Below the pieces are notes generated by a model. The model saw only the letters and a program-made list of their open reading frames with translations, ran no database searches and had not been told where the DNA came from. Shown here one piece after another: positions 1 through 8,932 of a stretch of 64,000 nt of DNA (positions are counted from its first letter, which is position 1; each line of letters begins with the position of its first letter). A program made the translations under genes and the position numbers. This stretch comes from Sphaerisporangium sp. TRM90804. Lineage in GTDB: Bacteria; Actinomycetota; Actinomycetes; Streptosporangiales; Streptosporangiaceae. The DNA is taken from assembly GCF_029846175.1 (NCBI RefSeq), contig NZ_JARWAC010000029.1:1-64000 (forward strand), in the 5' to 3' direction.

Positions 1-50
1 CCCGGCCCGGCCCCGCCGCGCGGCCGGGCCCCCGGGGGGGGGGGGGCGCC

Positions 51-84
51 GTGGGGGGGGGGGGGGCGCCCCCCCCCCCCCCAC
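51..84. repeat. Perfect G14/C14 palindrome near window edge
   Basis: The stretch reads GT, fourteen G, CG, fourteen C, AC, which is an exact 34-base palindrome. A second G run of about 13 lies at 34-46. It is downstream of the protease gene on the minus strand and could act as a terminator hairpin, but homopolymer runs this long at the edge of a sequence are also a classic assembly artefact. Confidence 0.6.
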
Positions 85-106
85 CGAGGGCTGTCAGCCG
101 GTCACC

Positions 107-151
107 GGTCAGCCGGTGACGATCCGCTCAGCCGGTCAGCCGGTGATGATC
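107..151. repeat. Tandem duplication covering the 3' end of the S1 protease gene
   Basis: An 18-base unit at 107-124 recurs at 134-151 with one mismatch, offset 27 bases. The second copy holds the stop codon (136-138) and the last codons of the protease; the first lies just beyond the stop. A partial third copy starts near 93. Confidence 0.7.
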
Positions 152-1401
152 GTGATTCCGGGGAACGCGGTGGTCGCGTTGCTCCAGGGCGCGTAGTACA
201 TGCGCCAGGCGCAGATGCGGCCGGTGGTGACGTAGCCGGTGCAGGCCACGGCGGTGTTGCCGTCGATCGCCGTGTTGACGCCCGCCGCGTACACCTGGAG
301 GGTGTTGTTGGGGTTGACGACCTCGACGGAGCCGCCGCTGTCGCCCTGGCCGACGGCGTTGGTGCCGTTGACCTGCTCCGCGTGGACGGTGCCGAAGATC
401 AGGTAGCCGACGTTGATGGTGACGTTGACCGTCTTGACCTGGATGTTGCAGTTGGTGCCGGAGTAGGCGCCGGAGGTGCAGATCCACATGCCGACGACGC
501 TGCCCGAGGTGCCGATCACCGGGTTGCTGAACTCGCTGGGCGGCGGGCTGCCGGGAGTGTTGTTGAACACCCGGCCGGCCGACGTCCCGTTGATCAGCAG
601 CACGTCGCGGCTGTTGTTGTCATGGGAGATGGGGCCGATGACCTGGCCGGTCGGGTCGGTGGCGGTCTGCGGCACGTCACCGCAGTGGCCGGCCGAGAGC
701 ATCCGGCTGACGCCGCCGTAGCTGACGGCGAAGCCGGTGGAGCAGCCGCCGCCGGTGCTGGCGTTGCGCCAAGCGCCGCCGCCCCACCAGGGCGGGGAGT
801 CGTCCCACCGGGTGGCGAGCTGCGGGCGGACGCCGGCCTCGACCGTGACCGGCACGGCCGCGTCGGCGAGCGCGGAGTTGGCGGCGAAGCCGCCGGCGGT
901 GCCGACGGTGAGGCCGCTGCCGTCGGGCTTGGCCGCGACCGAGGTGATGGCGCTGCCGGCCTTGCGGATCAGCCGGTTGCCCTCACGCTCCAGCTCGCGC
1001 GCCGAGTACGACGCGGGCAGGACGCTGACCGGGACGCCGGCGCGCAGTTCGCCGACGAGCTTGCCGATCTTCTTGGGGACGTCGCCCTTCCAGTAGACGC
1101 GCAGTTCACGGTTCTCGGGGGCGGCGACGACGCCGGCGTAGCCGGCACCGCCCGCGGCGGTGACCCGCTCGGCGGCCTTGACCAGCCGCTCCTGGGTGGC
1201 GAGCAGTTCCTGCCACGACCCGAAGCCGCCGGGGACGGCGCCGGTGTGCTCGACCGCCTGGGCGCGCAGGTCCTTGCCGGGGTCCAGCTCGGCGACGGCG
1301 GGGGACCCGCCGAGTGCCGCGAGCACGAGCACGCCACCGAGGGCGGTCGCCGCACGCAGGGAGAAACGCTTCTTTCGATCGACGGACTGGGGGGTTATCA
1401 C
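136..1401 (-). CDS. Secreted S1 family serine protease (alpha-lytic/streptogrisin type) with prodomain
   Basis: This is a 421-residue secreted endopeptidase precursor. A basic N-terminus and hydrophobic signal segment (about residues 10-38, ending PAVAEL) precede an inhibitory prodomain of the alpha-lytic protease kind (about 40-190) and a chymotrypsin-fold catalytic domain. The triad is visible: His239 in SAGHCG, Asp266 in RDVLLI and Ser355 in GQGDSGGS. Cysteine pairs around His239 and the CTSG segment match streptogrisin disulfides. The GTG at 1401 is chosen because an AAGGAGG site lies just upstream; the ATG at 1452 has none and would place the RBS inside the gene. A TTGACG/TACAAC promoter is upstream. 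The specificity of the mature protease is not predictable here. Confidence 0.92.
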   Translation of the reverse strand: MITPQSVDRKKRFSLRAATALGGVLVLAALGGSPAVAELDPGKDLRAQAVEHTGAVPGGFGSWQELLATQERLVKAAERVTAAGGAGYAGVVAAPENRELRVYWKGDVPKKIGKLVGELRAGVPVSVLPASYSARELEREGNRLIRKAGSAITSVAAKPDGSGLTVGTAGGFAANSALADAAVPVTVEAGVRPQLATRWDDSPPWWGGGAWRNASTGGGCSTGFAVSYGGVSRMLSAGHCGDVPQTATDPTGQVIGPISHDNNSRDVLLINGTSAGRVFNNTPGSPPPSEFSNPVIGTSGSVVGMWICTSGAYSGTNCNIQVKTVNVTINVGYLIFGTVHAEQVNGTNAVGQGDSGGSVEVVNPNNTLQVYAAGVNTAIDGNTAVACTGYVTTGRICAWRMYYAPWSNATTAFPGITIITG

Positions 1402-1809
1402 GCGGTTTTTCCTCCTTGGCCCACATTGAGGGGGACCAGAGTTGTATTTCACAGGTTCAAAGCGTCAATCAACGGGTTGACACGATGTTCGACCGATGGT
1501 AATCGCGACTTTTACTCTGCCCTTATGGCGGAGTTCCGGGCGGGATGTTATGGCGTCCAGCATGCGGACACCCTGGTCGTAGGCCCACTACCTGCGTTAA
1601 ACAACCGCTTATTTTGTGAATTGATCCCTTGGCGAGCAAAGAGGTCCCATGTCCGCTTGTGGCCAGGAGAAGAAAACGGGAACGGTCGGAACCTGCACAC
1701 AGGATCGGCCAATACACCGACCCGCTAAAGGCGGAATACCCCCAGCTCAACCGGCAAAGATGAGCCTGCGGATAAAAGATTCACATCACGAGAGAGCGGA
1801 CGGTGAGTG
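1402..1809. other. Intergenic region, comparatively AT-rich
   Basis: About 400 bases between the protease start and the end of the next gene. The protease promoter lies at its left end. The rest is clearly lower in GC than the flanks and lacks the codon bias of real genes. A 75-codon minus-strand frame at 1523-1750 has no good RBS and no recognisable domain, so I do not call it. Confidence 0.6.
1441..1468 (-). promoter_or_regulatory. Predicted promoter of the S1 protease
   Basis: Read on the minus strand, TTGACG (1468-1463) and TACAAC (1446-1441) are separated by 16 bases. Transcription would start near 1434, giving a leader of about 33 bases that contains the AAGGAGG ribosome site. Confidence 0.5.
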
Positions 1810-2259
1810 CTAGCCGGGGAGTCCGGCGCCGCCCGCCCGGCGCCGCCCGCGCCTCCATCGGGACGGGTGGCGGGGATAGCCCCCCTCGTCCAGATCCGCG
1901 AGCCGCTCGAAGACGTTCCACGAGGCGGGATGGCCGCAGACCACGACCGAGAACACCACCGCCAGCACGTAGAGCGGCAGCAGCGGGAGGCCGGCGCAGC
2001 AGGCCCACTGGGTGGCGTGCCGGGCCTCGTGCCGCAGGAGCGCACCGGTGAGGTAGCCCTCCCCGTGGGCGGTCAGCACCACGTTGCCGACCGTGAAGGC
2101 CCCGGCGACCGGGAAGCGGATGCGGTAACCGTAGGCGTGGATGAGGCCGTGCTCGCCGCGCCGGAGCCTGGCGCGCCCGATCAGCGCGATGAGCAGTCCG
2201 AGCGGCGTCGAGAGGTTGGCGTAGTTGATCACCGACCTCGCGCGATGCCGTGGGCGCAT
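1810..2259 (-). CDS. Small membrane protein with HExxH motif, function unknown
   Basis: A 149-residue protein I do not recognise as a named family. About residues 60-80 contain LLRHEARHATQW, an HExxH zinc-metallopeptidase-type motif, followed at once by a hydrophobic span (GLPLLPLYVLAVVFSVVV) that is probably membrane-embedded, and a basic proline/arginine tail. An earlier hydrophobic patch (STPLGLLIALIG) lies near the N-terminus. It is last in a minus-strand run after mshB and a membrane protein, with 80 bases before it. A peptidase role is inference from the motif only; the third zinc ligand is not identifiable. The start is uncertain: a GTG at Val10 (VINYANL) is possible. Confidence 0.6.
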   Translation of the reverse strand: MRPRHRARSVINYANLSTPLGLLIALIGRARLRRGEHGLIHAYGYRIRFPVAGAFTVGNVVLTAHGEGYLTGALLRHEARHATQWACCAGLPLLPLYVLAVVFSVVVCGHPASWNVFERLADLDEGGYPRHPSRWRRGRRRAGGAGLPG

Positions 2260-2339
2260 GCCCCGATTGTCACCCCGGGGCGCCCTGACGGCACGGTGCG
2301 GAAGGTGTCCCCCGGCGGACGTGCCGGAGGATCCCCCGG

Positions 2340-2804
2340 CTACGCCGACCTGCCGTCGGAGACGTCCACCGGGCGCCGCCTGCCGTACGCGCCCTGGTGC
2401 AGCAGCCAGGAGGTGGAGGAGGGGATGAGCAGGACGGCCACCACCAGGGCCAGCGCGCCGCCCAGCAGGAACCAGTAGCCCGGAGCGTCACCCGCGATCA
2501 CCAGGTCGCCCTCGGACTTGCGGGTGGAGAACAGCAGGGCCACCAGCATCCAGCCGAGGCCCGGGACGAACGCGCCCAGCCTGGTGCCCATCAGCCGCCC
2601 GGCGGAGTACAGCAGCCCGAACAGCAGCAGGGTCAGCACGATCGGGATCGGCGGCACGGGCTCCCACAGGTTCCAGGAGTGCTCGAAGCCGGAGACGACG
2701 CCGAAGACGGCGCCCAGCACGAAGAGCACGCCGTACGCCGCGCCGGCGACGGCGGTGGCGGTGTAGGCCCCCCGCTCGGCGCCCTCGACCTGCTCCTCCT
2801 CCAT
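2340..2804 (-). CDS. DUF6113-like integral membrane protein
   Basis: A 154-residue protein with about four hydrophobic segments (near residues 15-38, 50-68, 78-92 and 112-132) and a short charged C-terminus. It resembles the small actinobacterial membrane proteins that sit directly downstream of mshB. The ATG at 2804 lies 11 bases after the mshB stop, so the two are probably co-transcribed. No catalytic motif is visible. A link to mycothiol metabolism is suggested only by this neighbourhood. Confidence 0.72.
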   Translation of the reverse strand: MEEEQVEGAERGAYTATAVAGAAYGVLFVLGAVFGVVSGFEHSWNLWEPVPPIPIVLTLLLFGLLYSAGRLMGTRLGAFVPGLGWMLVALLFSTRKSEGDLVIAGDAPGYWFLLGGALALVVAVLLIPSSTSWLLHQGAYGRRRPVDVSDGRSA

Positions 2805-2815
2805 GCTCAGCAAGG

Positions 2816-3724
2816 CTAGCCGACCCCCACGAAGAGATCGTCTTCGCGGTCGTGGGGCTCGCCGAGGCCCCAGTCGCCGGTGGACGGGCCCTCGGCGGCG
2901 GGCCCGCGTGCGCCGGCCTTGAGGATGTAGTGCTCGACGCCGAGGCCGTCCATGCCGAGCCTGTCGGCCAGCACGAACCAGGGGGCGTCCAGGGCGATCT
3001 GCGAGCGGTGGGCGCGCATGGCGTCCAGCTTCGCCGCCGCGAACGGGCGGGCGTCGACCTCGGTGGTGATCTCCTCGTCGGGCGAGCCGAAGGGCGGCAC
3101 GTCGGCGGCGTCCTCGGTCAGGAAGTCGAGGTCGGTGCCGCGCATCGACGCGGCGACGCGCCTGATGAAGCTTCTGGGCATCGCGGTGAAGTAGAACTTG
3201 GCGACCTGCCAGGGCTCGCCCTCGCCGAACGAGGGGTCGGCCGCCAGCTCGAACGCCCGCCACGAGACGCGGTACGCCTGGATGTGGTCGGGGTGGCCGT
3301 AGAAGCCGTTCTCGTCGTAGGTCACGAGCACCTGGGGACGGACCTCGCGGATGATCGCCACCAGCTCGCCGGCCGCCTCGTCGAGGTCGGCCCGCCAGAA
3401 CGCCTGGGGGTGGTCGTTGGTGGGCAGGCCCATCATGCCGGAGTCGCGCCAGCGGCCGGGGCCGCCGAGGAAACGGTGGTCCTTGACGCCGAGGGCCTCG
3501 CAGGCGGCGTCCAGCTCGCCGACGCGGTGCGGGCCGAGCCTGTCCTCCCGGTCGACGGCCAGATGGGCCAGGTCGGGGACGACGACCTCGCCCTCCTCGC
3601 CGAGCGTGCAGGTCACCAGCGTCACCTGGGCGCCCTCGGCGGCGTACTTCGCCATCGTCGCGCCTGTGGCGATGGACTCGTCGTCGGGGTGGGCGTGCAC
3701 GAGAAGCAAGCGACGGTCAGCCAT
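2816..3724 (-). CDS. mshB: N-acetyl-GlcN-Ins deacetylase (mycothiol biosynthesis)
   Basis: A 302-residue PIG-L/LmbE-fold zinc deacetylase. MshB removes the acetyl group from GlcNAc-inositol to give GlcN-Ins, the second committed step of mycothiol synthesis in the cytoplasm. The metal-binding AHPDDE motif is at residues 11-16 and the second metal/catalytic segment YGHPDH lies near residues 142-147. Length and the segments [13 protein letters not shown] and VLVTYDENG match MshB rather than the related Mca amidase. It is followed closely by a membrane protein gene and faces a divergent S9 peptidase across 70 bases. Its presence supports assignment to Actinobacteria. Confidence 0.93.
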   Translation of the reverse strand: MADRRLLLVHAHPDDESIATGATMAKYAAEGAQVTLVTCTLGEEGEVVVPDLAHLAVDREDRLGPHRVGELDAACEALGVKDHRFLGGPGRWRDSGMMGLPTNDHPQAFWRADLDEAAGELVAIIREVRPQVLVTYDENGFYGHPDHIQAYRVSWRAFELAADPSFGEGEPWQVAKFYFTAMPRSFIRRVAASMRGTDLDFLTEDAADVPPFGSPDEEITTEVDARPFAAAKLDAMRAHRSQIALDAPWFVLADRLGMDGLGVEHYILKAGARGPAAEGPSTGDWGLGEPHDREDDLFVGVG

Positions 3725-3794
3725 GCACCGAGGTTATCCCCAGCCCCAAGCAAGGGGCATGGCGCCCTCATGGCGGCCTGGCAGGATGAGGGGC

Positions 3795-5906
3795 ATGAGT
3801 GAGAGCTTCCCGCGCATGTACGCAAGGACCCGCCGATTCACGCTCGGAGTGCCCCGGGGCTTCACGATCGCCCCCGGGGGCGACCGCGTCGTCTTCCTGC
3901 GCAGCCGGTCGGGCACCGATCCGGTGACCAGCCTGTGGGAGCTCGACCTCGGTTCCGGCGTCGAGCGCCTGGTGCTCGACCCCGCCCGCCTCGGCGCCGA
4001 CGACGAGCACCTGCCCGCCGAGGAGCGCGCCCGCCGCGAGCGCGCCCGCGAGCAGGGCGGCGGCGTGGTGGCCTACACCACCGACGCGGCGGTGACCTCC
4101 GCCGCCTTCGCGCTGTCGGGCGGGCTGCACGTGGTCGAGCTCGCCTCGGGCGAGGTCCGGCGGTTCGACACGCCGGGCGCGGTGATCGACCCCCGGCTGT
4201 CGCCCGACGGCACCCGGGTGGCGTACGTCACCGGGGGCGCGCTGCACGTGCTGGAGCTCGCCTCGGGCGATGACCGCACGCTGGCCGCCCCCGAGGCCGA
4301 GGGCGTGACGTACGGCCTGGCCGAGTTCGCCGCCGCCGAGGAGTTCGACCGCCTGCGCGGCCACTGGTGGTCGCCCGACGGCACGGCGCTGCTGGCCGAG
4401 CGCGCCGACGTGTCGCCCGTGCAGACCTGGCACATCGCCGATCCCGCTAACCCCTCGCGCCCGCCGGTCTCCGTGGCCTACCCGGCGGCGGGCACGCCGA
4501 ACGCCGTGGTCGAGCTGGTGATCCTCGGTCTCGACGGGTCGCGCACGGCCGTGCCCTTCGACGACGAGTACCTGATCTCCGCCTCGTGGGGCCACCAGGG
4601 CCCGCTGATCGTCACCATGCCGCGCGACCAGAAGACCGTCCGGGTCCTGTCGGCCGATCCCGCCACGGGCTCCACCGAGCTCCTGGGCGAGGATTGCGAC
4701 GACGCCTGGGTGGAGGCCGCGTCCGGCGTGCCGGCTCGCCTTGACGACGGCACCCTGGTGTGGGTGGCCGACTCCGAGGGCGCCCGCCGGCTGCTCATCG
4801 GCGGCGTCCCCGTCAGCCCGCCCAACCTCCAGGTGCGCGAGGTGCTGGGCGTCGACGGCGGCACCGTCCTGTTCCGGGCGAGCACCGACCCCACCGAGAT
4901 CCACCTGTTCACCTGGGCGCGCGCAGCCTCCTCGCCGGCGGCCGGCGGCGACCGGCCCGCCGGGGTGGTGTCGCTGGTGACCTCCGAGCCGGGGGTGCAC
5001 ACCGGCCGGCTCGCCGGGGGCACGCTGGTGACGGCCGTCCAGACCCTCGACGGCCCGGGCACCGCCGTCTGGGTCCGGCGCGGCGAGAAGCGCCTGCCCA
5101 TCGCCTCGCTGGCCGAGCGCCCGCGCCTGGAACCCCGCGTCGCGCTGGTGCGCACCGGCGAGCGCGACCTGTCGACCGCCGTCCTGCTGCCCAGCGGGCA
5201 CGTGCCCGGCTCCCGGCGCCTGCCCGTCCTCATGGATCCCTACGGCGGGCCGCACGCCCAGCGGGTGACGGCCTCGGGCCGCACCTACCTGGAGCCGCAG
5301 TGGTTCGCCGACCAGGGGTTCGCGGTCATCGTCGCCGACGGCCGGGGCACGCCCGGGCGCGGCCCGGCCTTCGAGCGCGAGATCCAACACGACCTCGCCG
5401 GCCCGGTGCTGGACGACCAGGTGGACGCCCTGCACGGCGCCGCCCGCCTCTACCCCGACGACCTCGACCTCGGGCGTGTGGCTATCAAGGGCTGGTCCTT
5501 CGGCGGCTTCCTCGCGGCGCTGGCGGTGCTGCGCAGGCCCGACGTCTTCCACGCCGCGATCGCCGGCGCCCCGGTCACCGACTGGCGCCTGTACGACACC
5601 GCCTACACCGAGCGTTACCTGGGCCATCCCGACGAGCACCCGGAGGCCTACGAGCGCTCCTCCCTGCTGGCCGACGCCGCGCGCCCGGAGAAGCTCGAAC
5701 GCCCCCTGCTGCTCATCCACGGCCTGGCCGACGACAACGTCGTGGCCGCGCACACCCTCAGGCTCTCCTCGGCCCTGCTCGCGGCGGGCCGCCCGCACAC
5801 CGTGCTTCCGCTGTCGGGCGTCACCCACATGACCCCCCAGGAGGTCGTCGCCGAGAACCTCCTGCTGCTCCAGGTCGACTTCCTCAGGAAGTCCCTGGAC
5901 GCCTGA
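3795..5906 (+). CDS. S9 family peptidase (dipeptidyl peptidase IV-like)
   Basis: A 703-residue serine peptidase with an N-terminal beta-propeller (about 1-440) and a C-terminal alpha/beta-hydrolase domain. Catalytic residues are visible: Ser568 in GWSFGGF, Asp646 or Asp647 in GLADDNV, and His678 in GVTHM. The segment DPYGGPHAQ is typical of the DPP IV branch, and EEFDR resembles the double-Glu motif that holds substrate N-termini. No signal peptide is present, so it is likely cytoplasmic. The ATG at 3795 gives MSESFPRMYARTRRF; an ATG three codons upstream is an alternative. It is divergent from mshB and monocistronic. Confidence 0.9.
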   Translation: MSESFPRMYARTRRFTLGVPRGFTIAPGGDRVVFLRSRSGTDPVTSLWELDLGSGVERLVLDPARLGADDEHLPAEERARRERAREQGGGVVAYTTDAAVTSAAFALSGGLHVVELASGEVRRFDTPGAVIDPRLSPDGTRVAYVTGGALHVLELASGDDRTLAAPEAEGVTYGLAEFAAAEEFDRLRGHWWSPDGTALLAERADVSPVQTWHIADPANPSRPPVSVAYPAAGTPNAVVELVILGLDGSRTAVPFDDEYLISASWGHQGPLIVTMPRDQKTVRVLSADPATGSTELLGEDCDDAWVEAASGVPARLDDGTLVWVADSEGARRLLIGGVPVSPPNLQVREVLGVDGGTVLFRASTDPTEIHLFTWARAASSPAAGGDRPAGVVSLVTSEPGVHTGRLAGGTLVTAVQTLDGPGTAVWVRRGEKRLPIASLAERPRLEPRVALVRTGERDLSTAVLLPSGHVPGSRRLPVLMDPYGGPHAQRVTASGRTYLEPQWFADQGFAVIVADGRGTPGRGPAFEREIQHDLAGPVLDDQVDALHGAARLYPDDLDLGRVAIKGWSFGGFLAALAVLRRPDVFHAAIAGAPVTDWRLYDTAYTERYLGHPDEHPEAYERSSLLADAARPEKLERPLLLIHGLADDNVVAAHTLRLSSALLAAGRPHTVLPLSGVTHMTPQEVVAENLLLLQVDFLRKSLDA

Positions 5907-5995
5907 GCGCGGCGTAGACCCCGGGCGCGACAGACCTCGCGCCCGGGACAGCGCTCACTCCGGGCGCGGCAGACCTCTGCGACCCCCGGGTGTCA

Positions 5996-6119
5996 CCGGA
6001 TGCCTGTGCGCGCTCACTCCAGGCCGACGGCCCGCTCGGTGAGGACGGCACGCGCCCCCGCGCGGTGGGAGTGGCCGGATGCTGTGCGCGCTCACTCCAG
6101 GCCGACGGCGCGCTCGGTG
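5996..6119. repeat. Direct repeat spanning the 3' end of the DUF2264 gene
   Basis: About 45 bases at 6075-6119, which include the stop codon of the DUF2264 gene, recur at 5996-6041 with one substitution and one indel. A shorter related unit (CCGGGCGCGRCAGACCTC) occurs twice at about 5920 and 5960. The whole 5907-6091 gap is therefore made of degenerate tandem copies. Confidence 0.75.
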
Positions 6120-7957
6120 GTGAGTGCGTCCAGCAGGCGGGGCGCGTCGGGTGATCTGTGCCGGGCGAGCAGCTCGGCCACGGCGTCCCAGCCGGGGCGG
6201 GCCGGCCAGGGGGCGGCCGGTCTCGGGTGGGCCATGCCGAGCACCGCGCAGGTCAGGTTGTGGGTGCCGGGTTCGTGCGTGGCGAGCAGGGTGGGGATCA
6301 CCGTGCGCGGCGAGAGCACGTTCGTGCCGGGCAGGGCCTGCACGAGGCTGCCCTCGCGCTCGCCGGCCAGGTCCTCGATCAGGCACGCCCCCGCCGGCGA
6401 CTCCACGCGGGCGTGCCCGGCGCCGGTTTCGAAGCGGTGGAAGGGCAGGTCGCGGTTGAGCGCGAAGCCGCCCTCGGCCGACCGCAGGGCCCGGCCGGTG
6501 GTCACGCGGTGCACGCGGATGTGCCAGGGCGGGTAGGCGATCAGCCAGGTCTCCACCTCCACCTCCGGCCAGGGCGTCCACCGCGAGCGCAGTAGACCGT
6601 CGCAGGCCTCGGCGTCGGCCGGCACCTCGCACGGGCGCCAGTGGATCCCGTCCTCGCTGAACGCGAGGGTGCTGTCCAGGGCCGCCTGCTCCAGGCCGTA
6701 GGAGCCGCTGGGCACGCTGAAGCCGAACGACGTGGAGTAGGCGAACTTCGCGTACTTCGCGGCGCCGCCGCGCACCCACGTGTGGTGCTGGCGGGCGCTG
6801 AGCATGACGACGTGCCGGCCCTCCTCGCAGCGCATCAGCGTGACGCCCGCCTCGGGCTGGGTGCTGACCTCCGGCAGGTGGGGCGCGTCCTGCTCCGGCG
6901 ACGTCCAGAAGGGGTGGTCTGCGGGCACGGCGAGCGGCAGGAACGCCTTGAACGCCCAGTAGGGCGAGCCGGGCCCGTTGTACTGCTCCATGAGCGCGGG
7001 CTGGGCGTAGCCGTACCCCAGGGTGAGCAGCCCGCCGGGGTCGGTGATCGGCTGCCGCAGCCACCAGCGCAGGTGCCGCATGAGGTGGCCCTTGACGGTG
7101 CCCCACGGCAGCGCCTCCACGTCGGCGAACGCCAGCGCGCCCCAGAACGCGCCCTGCGCGAAGCGGTAGGTCAGGCTGCGGCCGAACGGCACGGCGGCCC
7201 CGTCGGAGGTGAACCAGTGCTCGAAGTCGAGCGCGAAGGCGCGGGCGCGCTCGCGGAACCGCGCGGCCCGGGCGGCGTCGCGGTCGCCGGCCAGCGCCGC
7301 GTACAGCAGGCCGTAGTAGTGCATCGCGAAGGGGACGTAGTAGTCGCGCTGGGCGGTGGGGCCGTCGCTGTACCAGCCCCGGCCGAGCGCGAACGATTCC
7401 AGCCGGTCGAGCCGGGCGGCGTTGGGGGCCGGGTCGTGCGCGACCCCGACGCGCGCGAGCCCGAGCCCGACGACCACCGGGAAGAACTGCCAGTTGTTGT
7501 CGACGGGCTCGGCCGCCATGGCGTTGAGCAGCCACGACCGTACGTTGTCACGCTCCCGCCCGCTCAGCGGGTCCCAGACGTGCTCGGGCGCCAGGGCCAG
7601 GGCGAGGCCGAGCGCGGCGGTCTCGACCAGGCGCTGGTCGATGTCGGTCACCGCGCCCCAGAACTCCTCGTGCCGGGGGTCGGTGCCCGCCGCGAGGCCG
7701 CGGCGCCACAACTCCCAGTGCTCGTGGGAGCCGCCGCCCGCCGCGAGCGGCGCGAGCCCCCACAGCGGGCGGGCGAACGCCTCCAGCTCGGCGGCGGCGT
7801 CCACGTAGTGCGCGGCGTTGCCGCCCAGCCGCAGCCGGGCCGCGCCGGGGCTGAAGTGCGCGATCAGCGGCTCGGTCAGCTCGCGTACGAGCCGTGCCAT
7901 GTCCTCGCGGGTGCTCGGCACGGCGGGCCCGACGCCGTCCATCCGCTGACTCTCCAT
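6092..7957 (-). CDS. DUF2264 domain protein, carbohydrate-locus associated
   Basis: A 621-residue protein matching the DUF2264 family over its length: LRLGGNAAHYVDAAAELEAF near the N-terminus and DNNWQFFPVVVGLGL in the middle. The family is predicted to have an alpha/alpha toroid like polysaccharide lyases and unsaturated glucuronyl hydrolases, but its activity is not established to my knowledge. No signal peptide is seen, so it probably acts on imported oligosaccharides. It lies 81 bases downstream of two sugar ABC permeases on the same strand, which supports a role in breakdown of what they import. An internal start at Met6 is possible. Its 3' end is tandemly duplicated downstream. Confidence 0.85.
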   Translation of the reverse strand: MESQRMDGVGPAVPSTREDMARLVRELTEPLIAHFSPGAARLRLGGNAAHYVDAAAELEAFARPLWGLAPLAAGGGSHEHWELWRRGLAAGTDPRHEEFWGAVTDIDQRLVETAALGLALALAPEHVWDPLSGRERDNVRSWLLNAMAAEPVDNNWQFFPVVVGLGLARVGVAHDPAPNAARLDRLESFALGRGWYSDGPTAQRDYYVPFAMHYYGLLYAALAGDRDAARAARFRERARAFALDFEHWFTSDGAAVPFGRSLTYRFAQGAFWGALAFADVEALPWGTVKGHLMRHLRWWLRQPITDPGGLLTLGYGYAQPALMEQYNGPGSPYWAFKAFLPLAVPADHPFWTSPEQDAPHLPEVSTQPEAGVTLMRCEEGRHVVMLSARQHHTWVRGGAAKYAKFAYSTSFGFSVPSGSYGLEQAALDSTLAFSEDGIHWRPCEVPADAEACDGLLRSRWTPWPEVEVETWLIAYPPWHIRVHRVTTGRALRSAEGGFALNRDLPFHRFETGAGHARVESPAGACLIEDLAGEREGSLVQALPGTNVLSPRTVIPTLLATHEPGTHNLTCAVLGMAHPRPAAPWPARPGWDAVAELLARHRSPDAPRLLDALTTERAVGLE

Positions 7958-8038
7958 CCGACTCCCCGTCGTCGACTCCGGTGCCCCGGTTACTTCGATG
8001 CTTCACTAAAAGCTCTGAAAATCAACCCCCGGTAGCCG

Positions 8039-8932
8039 TCAGGTCTTCAGACCGGTGAACGCGATGCCCTCCATGATGCGGCGCTGGAAGATCATCAGGA
8101 CGATGATCACGGGGATCACGGCCAGCGCGGCACCGGCCATGATGTAGTACGCGCGCCCCGACTCGGTGCTGGCGAGCTGCTGCAGGGCGAGCGGCAGCGT
8201 GTACAGCTCGGGGTCGTTGAGCACCACGAGCGGCCACACCAGGTCGTTCCAGTGGAAGATGAAGCTGGTGATCGTGACGACCGCCAGCACCGGCTTCGAC
8301 AGCGGCACGATGATGCGCCAGAAGATCTGCATCCGCCCGGCGCCGTCGATGAGCGCCGCCTCCTCCAGCTCGCCCGGCAGCGACATGAAGAACTGCCGCA
8401 GCAGGAAGATGTCGAGCACCGAGGCCACGTTGGGAATGATCAGCCCCCACCCGGAGTCGAACATGCCGAGCTCCTGGGTGACGTGGATGCGCGGCACCAG
8501 CAGGGTGATCGTCGGCACCATCATGCCGGCGAGCAGCACCACGAACAGCTTGTCCCTGCCCGGGAACGGGATGCGGGCGAAGGCGTACGCGGCCAGCGCG
8601 TCGATCAGCAGCTTGACGGGCACCAGGACCAGGCACACCCACACGCTGTTGAGGAACGCGCGGCCGAGGCCGCCGAGCTGCAGGACGTGCTCGTAGTTCT
8701 CCAGCGTGGGCGACCATTCGCCGGTCTTGCGATCCATCGGCAGCAGGTTCGGCACCTTGGTGTAGACGTCCGAGCCGTGCTTGAACGAGGTGGCGAGCAT
8801 CCACAGGAACGGGACGACCGACACCAGGGCCAGCAGCACCAGCGCGACGTACACGGGGGTGAGCCGCACCTGCTTCGGGATGCCTCGCGCCCGCCGCGCA
8901 CGGCCCGCCTGGGACGACCCGACGCTCGTCAC
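8039..8932 (-). CDS. Carbohydrate ABC transporter permease (MalG type)
   Basis: A 297-residue inner-membrane permease with six predicted helices, the first at about residues 24-45. The EAA loop that docks the ATPase is readable as EAALIDGAGRMQIFWRIIVPLSKP (about residues 195-218). It pairs with the upstream permease to form the channel. The GTG at 8932 overlaps the upstream stop by four bases (GTGA), indicating translational coupling. No ATPase gene is nearby, so a shared ATPase such as an MsiK-type protein is probably used. Confidence 0.92.
   Translation of the reverse strand: MTSVGSSQAGRARRARGIPKQVRLTPVYVALVLLALVSVVPFLWMLATSFKHGSDVYTKVPNLLPMDRKTGEWSPTLENYEHVLQLGGLGRAFLNSVWVCLVLVPVKLLIDALAAYAFARIPFPGRDKLFVVLLAGMMVPTITLLVPRIHVTQELGMFDSGWGLIIPNVASVLDIFLLRQFFMSLPGELEEAALIDGAGRMQIFWRIIVPLSKPVLAVVTITSFIFHWNDLVWPLVVLNDPELYTLPLALQQLASTESGRAYYIMAGAALAVIPVIIVLMIFQRRIMEGIAFTGLKT

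Noticed and set aside
1523-1750. Possible 75-codon gene in the protease upstream region
   Set aside because: Composition differs from neighbours and there is no RBS, domain or codon bias.
3768-5828. 686-codon minus-strand frame
   Set aside because: Antisense shadow of the S9 peptidase; Ala/Gly/Arg-rich translation without domains.
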